A DNA stretch of 64,000 nt from Terrimonas pollutisoli (GTDB lineage: Bacteria; Bacteroidota; Bacteroidia; Chitinophagales; Chitinophagaceae): assembly GCF_029360765.1 (NCBI RefSeq), contig NZ_JARKNA010000012.1, positions 95,131 to 159,130 of the forward strand. The letters run 5' to 3'. Below, one piece after another: positions 25,549-34,063 of the stretch; within the stretch, counting starts at the first letter, position 1, and each line of letters begins with the position of its first letter. The position numbers and the translations under genes were made by a program. The notes under the pieces are model-generated. The model was not told where the DNA came from, did no database searches, and was given only the letters and a program-made list of their open reading frames with translations.

Positions 25549-26266
25549 GCCTTCCATATTATGCACCGGCCCGGTTGATCAATCTGCTATGCAAATGGCG
25601 GAAACTAATGATGTTGATATCGATGTTATTCCTTTTACCGAAATAAAATCCTATCCGCCGGAAACTATTCGGCCACAAATTCAATCCATATTGCAACAAA
25701 AAGCTGTGGTGGTATTTACCAGCAGCAATGCGATCAAGCCTGTTGTCCAGTCACTGGATGGTGTTACGCCTGCCTGGACTATTTATTGCATCGGCTATTC
25801 TACTTATGAATTGGCCAAACAATATTTTGGCGAAGAAAATATTAAAGGCACCGCTGGCAATGCAGCAAGCCTTGCAGCAAAGATCATTGAAGGTGGAAAT
25901 ACAAATGAGGTAATATTTTTTTGTGGCAATCTTCGTCGTAACGATTTGCCGGCTGCCCTTGTACAACAAAATATAAACGTTAAAGAAATTACGGTTTATC
26001 ACACATCGCTGGTACCAAAACCGATAGAAAGAGATTATGATGCAATTCTTTTTTTTAGCCCCAGCGCTGCAGAAAGTTTTTTTATTGCCAATGACCTTCC
26101 TCCAAAAACGGTGCTGTTCGTCATGGGTCACACGACTTCGGTTGAAATAAAAAAATTTTCCGCCAATAAAATCATCAGGGGTGATGAACCCATCAAGCAT
26201 AAACTTGTTATGAAGGCAGTGGAATTTGTGAAGAACAATTTTACTGCTGTTAAACAGGATTCATAA
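25535..26266 (+). CDS. hemD: Uroporphyrinogen-III synthase HemD
   Basis: A protein of 243 residues that closes and inverts ring D of hydroxymethylbilane. Sequence conservation in this family is low. The call rests on position between hemC and hemE, the two-lobed layout, and marks such as VVFTSSNAIKPVVQSLDG and AILFFSPSAAESFFIAN, which align with the usual TS.NA and FTS...V motifs. The ATG at 25535 was chosen over 25502 because the longer form would extend the overlap with hemC and adds no similarity. Confidence 0.88.
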   Translation: MLSNKPSILCTGPVDQSAMQMAETNDVDIDVIPFTEIKSYPPETIRPQIQSILQQKAVVVFTSSNAIKPVVQSLDGVTPAWTIYCIGYSTYELAKQYFGEENIKGTAGNAASLAAKIIEGGNTNEVIFFCGNLRRNDLPAALVQQNINVKEITVYHTSLVPKPIERDYDAILFFSPSAAESFFIANDLPPKTVLFVMGHTTSVEIKKFSANKIIRGDEPIKHKLVMKAVEFVKNNFTAVKQDS

Positions 26267-26284
26267 ACTTATAGCTAATAAAAC

Positions 26285-27337
26285 ATGAGCACTTTAAAAA
26301 ACGATCTCTTGCTTCGGACATTGAAAGGTGAAAAGGTAGAACGTCCCCCCGTATGGATGATGCGGCAGGCCGGCCGGTATTTGCCTGAGTATATGGTATT
26401 GCGTGAGAAGTATGGATTCTTTGAACGTTGTCAAACACCTGAACTGGCTTGTGAGATAACGCTGCAGCCTGTTGATATTATCGGCGTGGATGCTGCCATT
26501 CTCTTTTCAGATATATTGGTAGTGCCGCAGGCTATGGGACTGGAAGTGCAGCTGATCGAAAGTAAAGGGCCCATTTTACCTAACCCGATAAAAAGCATCG
26601 AAGATCTTGCCCGGGTAAAAGTGCCTGATGTAAACGAAACATTGCCCTATGTTTTTGATGCCATTAAACTGATCAAGCAGGAATTAAATGGCCGGGTGCC
26701 ACTGATCGGCTTTGCCGGTGCGCCATGGACATTATTGTGCTATATGGTACAGGGCAAAGGTTCCAAAACATTTGATGAGGCTAAAATATTTTGTTATACA
26801 CAACCCGAAACAGCCCATCGCCTGTTGCAAATGATCACAGATACTACCATCGCTTACCTGCAAAAACAAATTGAAGCAGGCGCGGATGTAGTCCAGATTT
26901 TTGATTCATGGGGTGGGTTACTAGGCCCAGCAGATTTTGAAGAATTTTCATTGAAATACATCCGGCAAATCGTCAGGGCTGTAAAGGATATGGCTCCTGT
27001 AATCGTTTTTGCAAAAGGAGCCTGGCATAGCTTGGAAGCCATGTCGGCAACTGGTGCGACAGCGCTGGGAATAGATTGGTGCATCACAGCACAAATGGCA
27101 AGACAGCTCGCCGGTCCTGATATTGTTTTACAGGGAAATTTTGACCCGGCGAAATTGTTGTCGCCGATCCCTGTTATTAAAAAAGAAGTGAAACAAATGC
27201 TCACAGCTTTCGGCGGACAAAAACATATTGCCAACCTGGGACATGGCATTTTACCCAATGTGCCGGTCGATCATGCCAGGGCTTTTGTTGATACGGTGAA
27301 AGAATTTGAAAAAGAAAGAACCGTGATTGAAGCCTAA
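26285..27337 (+). CDS. hemE: Uroporphyrinogen decarboxylase HemE
   Basis: A protein of 350 residues that removes four carboxyl groups to give coproporphyrinogen III. The signature RPPVWMMRQAGRYLPEY near the N-terminus is intact, with the catalytic Asp region in AAILFSDILVVPQAMG and QIFDSWGGLLGPADF later. Length is normal for the family. It lies 18 bases after hemD in the same operon. Confidence 0.96.
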   Translation: MSTLKNDLLLRTLKGEKVERPPVWMMRQAGRYLPEYMVLREKYGFFERCQTPELACEITLQPVDIIGVDAAILFSDILVVPQAMGLEVQLIESKGPILPNPIKSIEDLARVKVPDVNETLPYVFDAIKLIKQELNGRVPLIGFAGAPWTLLCYMVQGKGSKTFDEAKIFCYTQPETAHRLLQMITDTTIAYLQKQIEAGADVVQIFDSWGGLLGPADFEEFSLKYIRQIVRAVKDMAPVIVFAKGAWHSLEAMSATGATALGIDWCITAQMARQLAGPDIVLQGNFDPAKLLSPIPVIKKEVKQMLTAFGGQKHIANLGHGILPNVPVDHARAFVDTVKEFEKERTVIEA

Positions 27338-27383
27338 CCATTCTTAACTTAGACCATTCGGTCCTGATTATAAATAAATTCCA

Positions 27384-28313
27384 GTGAGTACAACACTTGC
27401 ATATCCATTAAAAGATTTGTGGATCCATTACATCCAGGATCTGCAAAACCGAATTTGCAACGCACTACAGCATGAAGATGGGAAGGCCAGCTTTCTGGTT
27501 GACAGGTGGGAAAGAGACGGTGGTGGCGGTGGTGATACAAGGGTTATCGCCAATGGCAATGTTTTTGAAAAAGGAGGAGTCAACACGTCTGTTGTTCATG
27601 GTGATGTTACTGATATCATGCGCAAACAACTTAATATCGACGGGCATAAATGGTTTGCTTGTGGTTTATCACTGGTGATTCACCCGCTCAACCCTTATGT
27701 ACCTACAGTGCATGCTAACTGGCGATATTTCGAATTGTATGATGAGTCAAATAAGATTATTGACCGCTGGTTCGGTGGCGGCACTGACCTAACTCCCTAT
27801 TATCTTTTCGAAGAGGATGCAAAGCATTTTCATCATACCTTAAAAAACACCATTGATCCCTTCGGCCTGGAACTATATCCGCAATACAAAAAAAATTGCG
27901 ATGAATATTTTTCCAATACACATCGCGGTAACGAGATGCGTGGCATAGGAGGAGTTTTTTATGATTACCTGAAACCGGCTAATGAACAGGATAACGAAAA
28001 GCTGTTTTTGTTTCAACAGGCAAATGGGAACGCTTTTCTTCATGCCTATCTTCCTATCGTTGCACGAAGAAAACATACACCCTATGCTGAAAGAGAAGTT
28101 GAATGGCAGGAAATGAGGCGTGGCCGGTATGTAGAATTCAATTTACTACATGACCGTGGAACTATTTTTGGTTTGAAGACCAATGGCCGTACAGAAAGTA
28201 TCTTGATGAGTTTACCACCAAGGGCACGTTGGGCTTACGATTATCATCCTGAAGCGGGAAGCGAAGAAGAGAAATTGTTGGAAGCTTGTTTACATCCGAG
28301 AGATTGGGTTTAA
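27384..28313 (+). CDS. hemF: Oxygen-dependent coproporphyrinogen III oxidase HemF
   Basis: A protein of 309 residues that converts coproporphyrinogen III to protoporphyrinogen IX using O2, without radical SAM chemistry. The signatures WFGGGTDLTPYYLFEED and FNLLHDRGTIFGLKTNGRTE are complete. Translation starts at a GTG (27384), since no ATG is available before the conserved N-terminal region. An O2-dependent enzyme fits an aerobic lifestyle; no hemN is seen in the window. The following four-helix-bundle gene with its repeats separates it from hemB. Confidence 0.96.
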   Translation: MSTTLAYPLKDLWIHYIQDLQNRICNALQHEDGKASFLVDRWERDGGGGGDTRVIANGNVFEKGGVNTSVVHGDVTDIMRKQLNIDGHKWFACGLSLVIHPLNPYVPTVHANWRYFELYDESNKIIDRWFGGGTDLTPYYLFEEDAKHFHHTLKNTIDPFGLELYPQYKKNCDEYFSNTHRGNEMRGIGGVFYDYLKPANEQDNEKLFLFQQANGNAFLHAYLPIVARRKHTPYAEREVEWQEMRRGRYVEFNLLHDRGTIFGLKTNGRTESILMSLPPRARWAYDYHPEAGSEEEKLLEACLHPRDWV

Positions 28314-28333
28314 ATGTTTGATGTCGAATTAGT

Positions 28334-28409
28334 GATGTCTGATTTGAGGATGTCTGATTTACAGGGATAAAATCATACATCAGACATGAGCAAATCATAC
28401 ATCAGAAAT
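28334..28409. repeat. Left hairpin-repeat array beside the four-helix-bundle gene
   Basis: Two copies of gatgtctgattt (28334-28345 and 28349-28360) are followed by two copies of aaatcatacatcaga (28370 onward and 28392 onward). The two types are largely complementary (tgtctgat / atcagaca), so the array can fold into a stem-loop. The same order of elements recurs at 28795-28905 on the other side of the gene. Confidence 0.8.
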
Positions 28410-28422
28410 AAAAGCCTATTCT

Positions 28423-28782
28423 ATGAACAGAAAAGAATTACAGGAAAGAACTAAAAAGTTTCATGTGGATGTAATTAAACTTTGCAGTGGTTTTCCAAGA
28501 AATGCTGCTGGATTTGAAACTGCAAAACAATTAATCAGGGCTGCAGGTTCTGTTGGATCAAATTATAGAGCCACAGTAAGAGCAAAGTCGGATGCTGACT
28601 TTATTTATAAAATTGAAATCGTCTTGGAAGAGGCTGATGAAAGTCATTACTGGCTGGAAGTTTCGAGAGATGCAGAATTAGCAAAAGGGGCAGAACTAAA
28701 CAGACTAATTGGTGAAGCAAACGAACTCACAGCTATTTTTGCTGCAACTGATAAAACGGCTAAGAAGAATAAAAGACGATAA
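28423..28782 (+). CDS. S23-type four-helix-bundle protein
   Basis: A protein of 119 residues of the family first found in 23S rRNA intervening sequences. Hallmarks are AAGSVGSNYRATVRAKSDADF and EEADESHYWLEVS, with four amphipathic helices filling the chain. Relatives also serve as accessory proteins (Avd) of diversity-generating retroelements, but no reverse transcriptase lies nearby. It interrupts the haem operon between hemF and hemB and is flanked by duplicated hairpin arrays, which suggests a mobile cassette. Nucleic-acid binding is known for Avd relatives; a function here is not known. Confidence 0.9.
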   Translation: MNRKELQERTKKFHVDVIKLCSGFPRNAAGFETAKQLIRAAGSVGSNYRATVRAKSDADFIYKIEIVLEEADESHYWLEVSRDAELAKGAELNRLIGEANELTAIFAATDKTAKKNKRR

Positions 28783-28794
28783 AGTTGATTTAGG

Positions 28795-28905
28795 GATGTC
28801 TGATTTAAAGATGTCTGATTTAGGGAAGATATCACCAAATCATACATCATATCAGACATTACCAAATCATACATCAGACATTACCAAATCATACATCAGA
28901 CATTT
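28795..28905. repeat. Right hairpin-repeat array beside the four-helix-bundle gene
   Basis: Two copies of gatgtctgattta (28795 and 28810) are followed by three copies of ccaaatcatacatca, two of them with the complete tail gacatt. The layout repeats that of 28334-28409, with one additional element. The array ends one base before the hemB start codon, so it forms the 5' leader of hemB and could influence its translation. Confidence 0.8.
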
Positions 28906-28906
28906 T

Positions 28907-29881
28907 ATGTATTTACAACGACGAAACAGAATCCTCAGAACAAATCCTTCCATCAGATCCCTTGTTGCTGAAACTATGCTGACCCCGGCCGATTTTATCG
29001 CCCCGCTTTTTATTGATGAAGGGGAAAACATGAAGACAGAAATAGCTTCCATGCCGGGTTATTATCGGAACAGTATAGATTTTACCGTAAAAGAAGTAAA
29101 AGAACTATGGAACCTGGGGATCAAATCTGTTTTACTTTTTATCAAATGCAGGGATGAAGAAAAAGATAATACGGGCAAAGAAGCGTGGAATCCCGATGGG
29201 CTGATGCAACGAAGCATCAAAGCAATCAAAGAGGCTGTGCCGGATATACTGGTGATGACAGATGTAGCACTTGACCCCTACTCTACCTATGGCCACGACG
29301 GGATTGTAAAAGATGGTGAGATCATTAATGACGAAACGGTAGAAGCGCTTTGCAAAATGAGTGTGAGCCATGCCCGGGCCGGCGCCGATTTCGTAGCACC
29401 CAGTGATATGATGGATGGCCGCATCGGCGCCATAAGAAAATTTTTGGAAGATAACGGTTTTACCAAAACAGGTATCATGAGCTACAGCGCTAAATATGCT
29501 TCCTGCTTTTATGGTCCGTTCAGGGATGCACTGGATAGTGCGCCGGGCTTTGGTGATAAAAAAACCTACCAGATGGATTATGCCAACCGCCGTGAAGCCA
29601 TCAAAGAAACATTAATGGATGTGGAGGAAGGTGCAGATATTGTAATGGTAAAACCTGCCATGGCTTATCTCGACATTATTCGTGAAGTAAAAAATGCCGT
29701 CACTGTTCCTGTGAGTGCTTATCATGTCAGCGGTGAATATGCGATGATCAAAGCAGCCGCAGAGAAAGGTTGGATCAATGAAGAGAAAGCTATCATCGAG
29801 AGCCTGACCTCTATCAAACGTGCCGGTGCCGATCTCATTGCTACTTATTTTGCCAAACAGGCAGTAAAACTGATTTCATAA
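28907..29881 (+). CDS. hemB: Porphobilinogen synthase HemB
   Basis: A protein of 324 residues that condenses two 5-aminolevulinate molecules. The two active-site Lys are visible in SYSAKYASCFYG and MVKPAMAYLDI. The metal loop reads DVALDPYSTYGHDG (residues 119-132): the three Cys of zinc-type enzymes are A121, D123 and D131, so this is the Asp-rich Mg-type. The ATG at 28907 is used; the frame is open back to 28709, but that extension is only translated repeat sequence. hemL follows after 55 bases. Confidence 0.95.
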   Translation: MYLQRRNRILRTNPSIRSLVAETMLTPADFIAPLFIDEGENMKTEIASMPGYYRNSIDFTVKEVKELWNLGIKSVLLFIKCRDEEKDNTGKEAWNPDGLMQRSIKAIKEAVPDILVMTDVALDPYSTYGHDGIVKDGEIINDETVEALCKMSVSHARAGADFVAPSDMMDGRIGAIRKFLEDNGFTKTGIMSYSAKYASCFYGPFRDALDSAPGFGDKKTYQMDYANRREAIKETLMDVEEGADIVMVKPAMAYLDIIREVKNAVTVPVSAYHVSGEYAMIKAAAEKGWINEEKAIIESLTSIKRAGADLIATYFAKQAVKLIS

Positions 29882-29883
29882 TT

Positions 29884-29900
29884 AAGGATCAAAGATCCTT
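29884..29900. other. Small hairpin between hemB and hemL
   Basis: A perfect 7-bp stem aaggatc / gatcctt with an AAA loop, just after the hemB stop and before a CT-rich stretch. It could act as an attenuator or protect the upstream transcript. There is no strong T-run directly after it. Confidence 0.45.
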
Positions 29901-29936
29901 TCACTTTTCACTTCTCACTTTTCATTTTTTACTATC

Positions 29937-31211
29937 ATGTACAACAACAGCCAGTCTCTTTTCTCCCGTGCACAGCAATCTATTCCCGGTGGCGTCAATT
30001 CACCGGTAAGAGCATTCAAAGGTGTAGGCGGTACTCCGCTTTTTATAGCAAAAGCAAAAGGCAGTTACCTGTATGATGCAGATGGCAATCAATACATCGA
30101 TTATATTGCCAGCTGGGGCCCGCTGATCCTGGGTCATGCCTACGAACCAGTGGTGAAAGCTATACAGGAAAAAGTATTGGATGGAACATCATTTGGTGCG
30201 CCTACAGAACTGGAAATAGAAATGGCGGAACTTATAAAGATGATGGCGCCAAATATTGACCTGGTAAGAATGGTGAGCAGCGGTACTGAAGCCTGTATGA
30301 GTGCTATCAGGCTTGCACGAGGATATACTGGCAGAAATAAATTTATCAAATTTGAAGGTTGCTATCATGGACATGCTGATGCGTTTTTGATAAAAGCCGG
30401 AAGCGGTGCGGCTACCCTGGGTATTCAACATGTGCCGGGGATACCTGCAGCGGTAGCGGATGATACATTGACTGCGCCTTATAATGATTTGAGTGCCGTT
30501 GAAAAATTAATTGAACAAAATAAAAACCAGGTCGCCGCTATTATCATTGAGCCGGTGGCGGGCAATATGGGTTGTATTTTACCAAAACCCGGATTTTTAG
30601 AAGGACTTCGCAACCTTTGTACCCGTGAAAATATCGTGTTGATCTTTGACGAAGTGATGACCGGGTTCAGATTATCAACCGGTGGCGCACAACAAACGTT
30701 GAAGATTGACGCCGATCTTGTCACCTATGGAAAAGTCATTGGCGCCGGTTTGCCCGTTGGTGCTTTTGGTGGCAAAAAAGAGATCATGGAGTGCATTGCT
30801 CCGCTCGGAAATGTATACCAGGCTGGAACGCTCAGCGGTAACCCGGTTGCGATGATTGCAGGTTATACGCTTTTGCAGGAACTAAAGAATAACCCTTCTA
30901 TTTATACAGAATTGGAGGAAAAAACAATTGAGCTGAAAAACCGGATGACAGCAATTTTTGCCGGTAAAAAGATTCCCGTGCAGATCAATCAACTGGGCAG
31001 CATGATCAGTGTTCATTTCACGGAAGAACCGGTTGTAGATTTTGCCAGTTCTGCAAGGGCGAGCCAGGACAAGTTTCGGTCTTTCTTTCATCATATGCTG
31101 CAATCCGGTGTTTACCTGCCCCCTTCCGCTTTTGAAAGTTGGTTTTTGAATAATGCATTGTCGGCTGACGACATTGATAAGACTATTTCGGCAATAGCAT
31201 ATTTTAAATAG
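29937..31211 (+). CDS. hemL: Glutamate-1-semialdehyde 2,1-aminomutase HemL
   Basis: A protein of 424 residues, PLP-dependent, that turns glutamate-1-semialdehyde into 5-aminolevulinate. The start SLFSRAQQSIPGGVNSPVRA, the substrate region MVSSGTEACMSAIRLARG and the PLP Lys in TYGKVIGAGLPVGAFGG are diagnostic. It completes the C5 route with hemA and ends the plus-strand haem operon. It converges with the NYN-domain gene, whose stop codon is 17 bases away. Confidence 0.96.
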   Translation: MYNNSQSLFSRAQQSIPGGVNSPVRAFKGVGGTPLFIAKAKGSYLYDADGNQYIDYIASWGPLILGHAYEPVVKAIQEKVLDGTSFGAPTELEIEMAELIKMMAPNIDLVRMVSSGTEACMSAIRLARGYTGRNKFIKFEGCYHGHADAFLIKAGSGAATLGIQHVPGIPAAVADDTLTAPYNDLSAVEKLIEQNKNQVAAIIIEPVAGNMGCILPKPGFLEGLRNLCTRENIVLIFDEVMTGFRLSTGGAQQTLKIDADLVTYGKVIGAGLPVGAFGGKKEIMECIAPLGNVYQAGTLSGNPVAMIAGYTLLQELKNNPSIYTELEEKTIELKNRMTAIFAGKKIPVQINQLGSMISVHFTEEPVVDFASSARASQDKFRSFFHHMLQSGVYLPPSAFESWFLNNALSADDIDKTISAIAYFK

Positions 31212-31227
31212 AGTGTAAAACCTAAAA

Positions 31228-31986
31228 TCATTTCGTTCTCACATACACATGCTTGATATTGGTCTTTCCTGATTTACGTTCATCAATTTCAAATTTGTTC
31301 ATGCTTTTAATTAAGGGAAGCAATTTTACGAAGCCGTAATTCCGCGAATCAAAATCCGGTTTTTTCTTTAAAAGCAATGTACCGAGGTTACCCAAAAAAG
31401 CCCAACCATCTTCGTCAGCTATGTCATTAATGCTATCAGCGATCAATCGAATCAAACCCTTATCTACAGGTCGAATGATATCATTGGCGGGAGCATTCGC
31501 CTTAGCACCTTTGGAGGGCTCCGGGTTAACGGATGCGTCTTGCTGTGTTTTCAATATTTCCAGGTAGATAAACTTATCGCATGCTGAAATAAATGGCAAA
31601 GGAGTTTTCTTTTCGCCGATACCAAATACTTTCATTCCCGCCTCCCTGAGTCTTGTTGCGATTCTTGTAAAATCACTATCACTCGACACAATACAGAATC
31701 CATCCACTCTACCGGTGTATAAAATATCCATGGCATCAATAATCATGGCCGAATCGGTGGCATTTTTACCGGAAGTGTAACTATACTGCTGAACAGGTGT
31801 GATGGCATTTTCCAGCAAAACGTTTTTCCATCCACTCACATGTGGCTTGGTCCAATCCGCATAGATCCGCTTAAAAGTTGGCGTGCCGTATTTAGCTATT
31901 TCTTCCATCATTTCTTTCACGTTGGTATAGGGAATATTATCCGCATCGATCAGGACGGCCAGCCGGAGGTCTTTTGTCGTTTCCAT
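31228..31986 (-). CDS. NYN-domain ribonuclease-like protein with LOTUS/OST-HTH C-terminus
   Basis: A protein of 252 residues. Residues about 8-150 form a PIN-like NYN domain with the acidic metal-binding residues in LAVLIDADNIPY, DSAMIIDAMDILYTG and SSDSDFTRIATRLREAG. A linker rich in Pro, Ala and Asn follows, then a LOTUS/OST-HTH module (FDSRNYGFVKLLPLIKSMNK). Such proteins (LabA/MARF1-like) are thought to cut RNA, with the LOTUS part binding RNA or partners. It is a single gene. The fold assignment is strong, the target unknown. Confidence 0.88.
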   Translation of the reverse strand: METTKDLRLAVLIDADNIPYTNVKEMMEEIAKYGTPTFKRIYADWTKPHVSGWKNVLLENAITPVQQYSYTSGKNATDSAMIIDAMDILYTGRVDGFCIVSSDSDFTRIATRLREAGMKVFGIGEKKTPLPFISACDKFIYLEILKTQQDASVNPEPSKGAKANAPANDIIRPVDKGLIRLIADSINDIADEDGWAFLGNLGTLLLKKKPDFDSRNYGFVKLLPLIKSMNKFEIDERKSGKTNIKHVYVRTK

Positions 31987-32160
31987 GTAATTGAAAAGTA
32001 TTTCTTCTAAAGTTAGTCATAAGAAGACAAAGCTTCTCTCATCAAGCAGTTTGCACCCTTCGTCAAACGAATTTTAACTCAACCATAGGATGCTTTTGCT
32101 TTGTGTATGAGAAATCAAATCAAACATCTTTCTACAATTCACTAACTAAAAAATTATTGT

Positions 32161-32634
32161 ATGTCAACACTTATCAGCAAAACAAAAAAGCTACTACAGG
32201 CAGCAGGCATTTTGGCTATTTCGGCTACCATCTTTTCGTTTTCTTCCGGCGCCGGCGGAGAAGGGTTTGAAATTTACCTGAACAACAAGGTGGTCTTACA
32301 ACAATTTGGCAACGAGATGAAAGTGGTGAAAACATTGCGACTGGATCAATCCAACGAAAACGATGAGTTATCAGTACGCTATCATCATTGCGGCAAAGTC
32401 GGTAAAAACAGGGTAATCACTATTAAAGACGGCAATGATAATGTGCTGAAGCAATGGAAATTTACTGATGCTTCCAGCGCTGCCGCCAGCATGACCTGTA
32501 AAGTAAAAGACATTCTTGCTTTACAGAAAGGAAAAGATAAAACCATAAAGCTTTATTATGCCTCCACTGAATTGCCACAAGGACGGCAGTTGGCATCCAT
32601 TGTCGCCGGAACAAAAGCAGTGGCCAAACTATAG
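32161..32634 (+). CDS. Small secreted protein of unknown function
   Basis: A protein of 157 residues with a signal peptide (LLQAAGILAISATIFSFSSG). The mature part contains FEIYLNNKVVLQQFGNEMKV and LSVRYHHCGKVGKNRVITIK, predicted as a beta sandwich of short strands with one Cys pair (YHHCGK and SMTCKV) that could form a disulphide in the periplasm. No named family is recognised. It is monocistronic and followed by a repeat-rich spacer. Confidence 0.75.
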   Translation: MSTLISKTKKLLQAAGILAISATIFSFSSGAGGEGFEIYLNNKVVLQQFGNEMKVVKTLRLDQSNENDELSVRYHHCGKVGKNRVITIKDGNDNVLKQWKFTDASSAAASMTCKVKDILALQKGKDKTIKLYYASTELPQGRQLASIVAGTKAVAKL

Positions 32635-32680
32635 CTATAGTTGTAAAGCAAATGAGCTTAATGAAGGTCGTGACAGAATT

Positions 32681-32765
32681 GAACCACGGAGACACAGCGG
32701 CACGGCGACACCAGGTTATTTCTATCAACTTCGTGTCATGGTGTCTTTGTGTCTCTGTGTTGCAA
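32681..32765. repeat. Imperfect inverted repeat of the ccacggagacacag type
   Basis: The left arm ccacggagacacagcgg and the right arm gtgtctttgtgtctctgtg are partly complementary and separated by about 25 bases, giving a long imperfect hairpin. Sequences based on gacacagagacac are widespread intergenic repeats in Bacteroidota. This copy lies between two plus-strand genes. Confidence 0.6.
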
Positions 32766-32865
32766 AATAGTTGTCCCTGCTTTTTAAGGCGAAATTTGTC
32801 AAACTTTGACTGCCATAAATTTTTGGCGCAATTGACCAAAAAAGTACTTTTAGTCAAAATTATTT

Positions 32866-33321
32866 ATGCAATCCAAGGCTACCACTCCTGAGCAATACAT
32901 TAAAGAATTACCCGAAGACCGTAGAGAAGCCATCATCAAACTGCGGGAAACAGTGCTGAAGAATTTGCCGAAAGGTTTCAAAGAAACCATGTCGTATGGC
33001 ATGCTGGGCTATGTTGTCCCCCATGAAATTTATCCTGCAGGTTACCATTGCGATCCCAAACTTCCACTCCCCTTTGCCAATATTGCTTCGCAAAAAAACT
33101 TTATCGCCTTTTATCACATGGGTGTTTACTCTGATCCTGCCTTACTAAAATGGTTTACGACTGAATATCCTAAACATTCACCTGCTAAATTAGATATGGG
33201 TAAAAGTTGTATCCGGTTCAAAAAACCGGAGCATATTCCTTACAAGCTAATTGGGGAATTGGTAAAAAAAATATCTGTCAAAGATTGGATCAAAACCTAT
33301 GAAGAAAATCTGAAGAGATAA
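32866..33321 (+). CDS. DUF1801 domain protein
   Basis: A protein of 151 residues of the DUF1801/YdhG-like family. Characteristic features are TPEQYIKELPEDRREAIIKL at the N-terminus, FKETMSYGMLGYVVPHEIYP, and NFIAFYHMGVY with the conserved CIRFKKPE near the end. The family resembles YjbR-like folds and is of unknown biochemical role. It converges with the gene at 33327, with only 5 bases between the stops. Confidence 0.87.
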   Translation: MQSKATTPEQYIKELPEDRREAIIKLRETVLKNLPKGFKETMSYGMLGYVVPHEIYPAGYHCDPKLPLPFANIASQKNFIAFYHMGVYSDPALLKWFTTEYPKHSPAKLDMGKSCIRFKKPEHIPYKLIGELVKKISVKDWIKTYEENLKR

Positions 33322-33326
33322 GAAGT

Positions 33327-33755
33327 TCACCTGATCAGCACTTTATAAAATTTTTCCAGTTCAGTTGTTTCAGCGGCAGAAAACACTTCGTTGTTTTCGT
33401 ATTTGCTTTTAAAAAACAATACTCTTTTATGCTGCGGATATTTGTCCAGGATTTCGTTGATTAGCTGTCCCGTTCGTTCGTCCTTTGTGTAGAGCGGCTT
33501 GTTTTCGGGTAAGTCAGATTTGAATCTTGTCGGCCGTTTTAGGATCATTGCTTCCAGTGTGGCCAGTTTATTGGCAGGAATGGCTGCTACCTTTTCCGCT
33601 TTTTGATACAGCCCTTCCAATTGCTTTTTACTGAGCCCACCCCGCTCTTCATATTGATAAGCCAGGCTTTTAATAAAATTGGACGCTGGGAAGGCTGTCG
33701 CCGTCAGTTCGAGCAAATCTTTTACAATATCTACTTCCGGTTTCTTTCTAAACAT
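33327..33755 (-). CDS. Hypothetical cytoplasmic helical protein
   Basis: A protein of 142 residues from an ATG at 33755 (MFRKKPEVDIVKDLLELTAT). A longer frame reaches 33899, but the extra part is translated intergenic sequence containing the hairpin at 33826. The protein is mostly helical with a basic stretch AMILKRPTRFKSDLPENKP, no signal peptide and no membrane segment. Family not recognised. Composition supports a real gene. Confidence 0.6.
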   Translation of the reverse strand: MFRKKPEVDIVKDLLELTATAFPASNFIKSLAYQYEERGGLSKKQLEGLYQKAEKVAAIPANKLATLEAMILKRPTRFKSDLPENKPLYTKDERTGQLINEILDKYPQHKRVLFFKSKYENNEVFSAAETTELEKFYKVLIR

Positions 33756-34063
33756 ACTGTGATCTAAAAGTGATGAAATAAGCCATAAAATTTTCGAGGT
33801 AAAATTATACCAGCCACCGATGAATCCCGACTTGTCGGGACCATGTGGCAAAAAAACAATAAAAATTAACACATGAAAGTAAGAAACTTTAAAAGACAAA
33901 CGGGTTAATCCTGCGGGAAAAAACGAAAGGCGACCGGGATGCAGGTAAAAAAAAACGCAATATCATCGGCTATCGCCTTCCCCGCATTTTTTTAGCAAGG
34001 AATTTGCATACCAATAATGATCCCTGGTACCGAAGTAATCACATCTTCCAAAAACTCTATGAC
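33756..34063. other. Intergenic stretch with a small perfect hairpin
   Basis: No gene is recognised between the two divergent starts. The stretch holds a perfect hairpin tcccgac-tt-gtcggga at 33826-33841 and a purine-rich run (aaaaaaaaacgc). The promoter of the plus-strand secreted gene must lie here, but no clear -33/-7 pair could be picked. Confidence 0.5.

Noticed and set aside
28423..28782. Diversity-generating retroelement, with the four-helix-bundle protein as Avd
   Set aside because: No reverse transcriptase, template repeat or variable repeat was found anywhere in the window.
28334..28905. Repeated short sequences as a CRISPR array
   Set aside because: The repeats are 12-18 bases, unevenly spaced, partly complementary to each other, and there are no unique spacers of constant length or cas genes.
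28709..28906. N-terminal extension of HemB
   Set aside because: The extra frame overlaps the four-helix-bundle gene and then translates the repeat array; HemB similarity begins at 28907.
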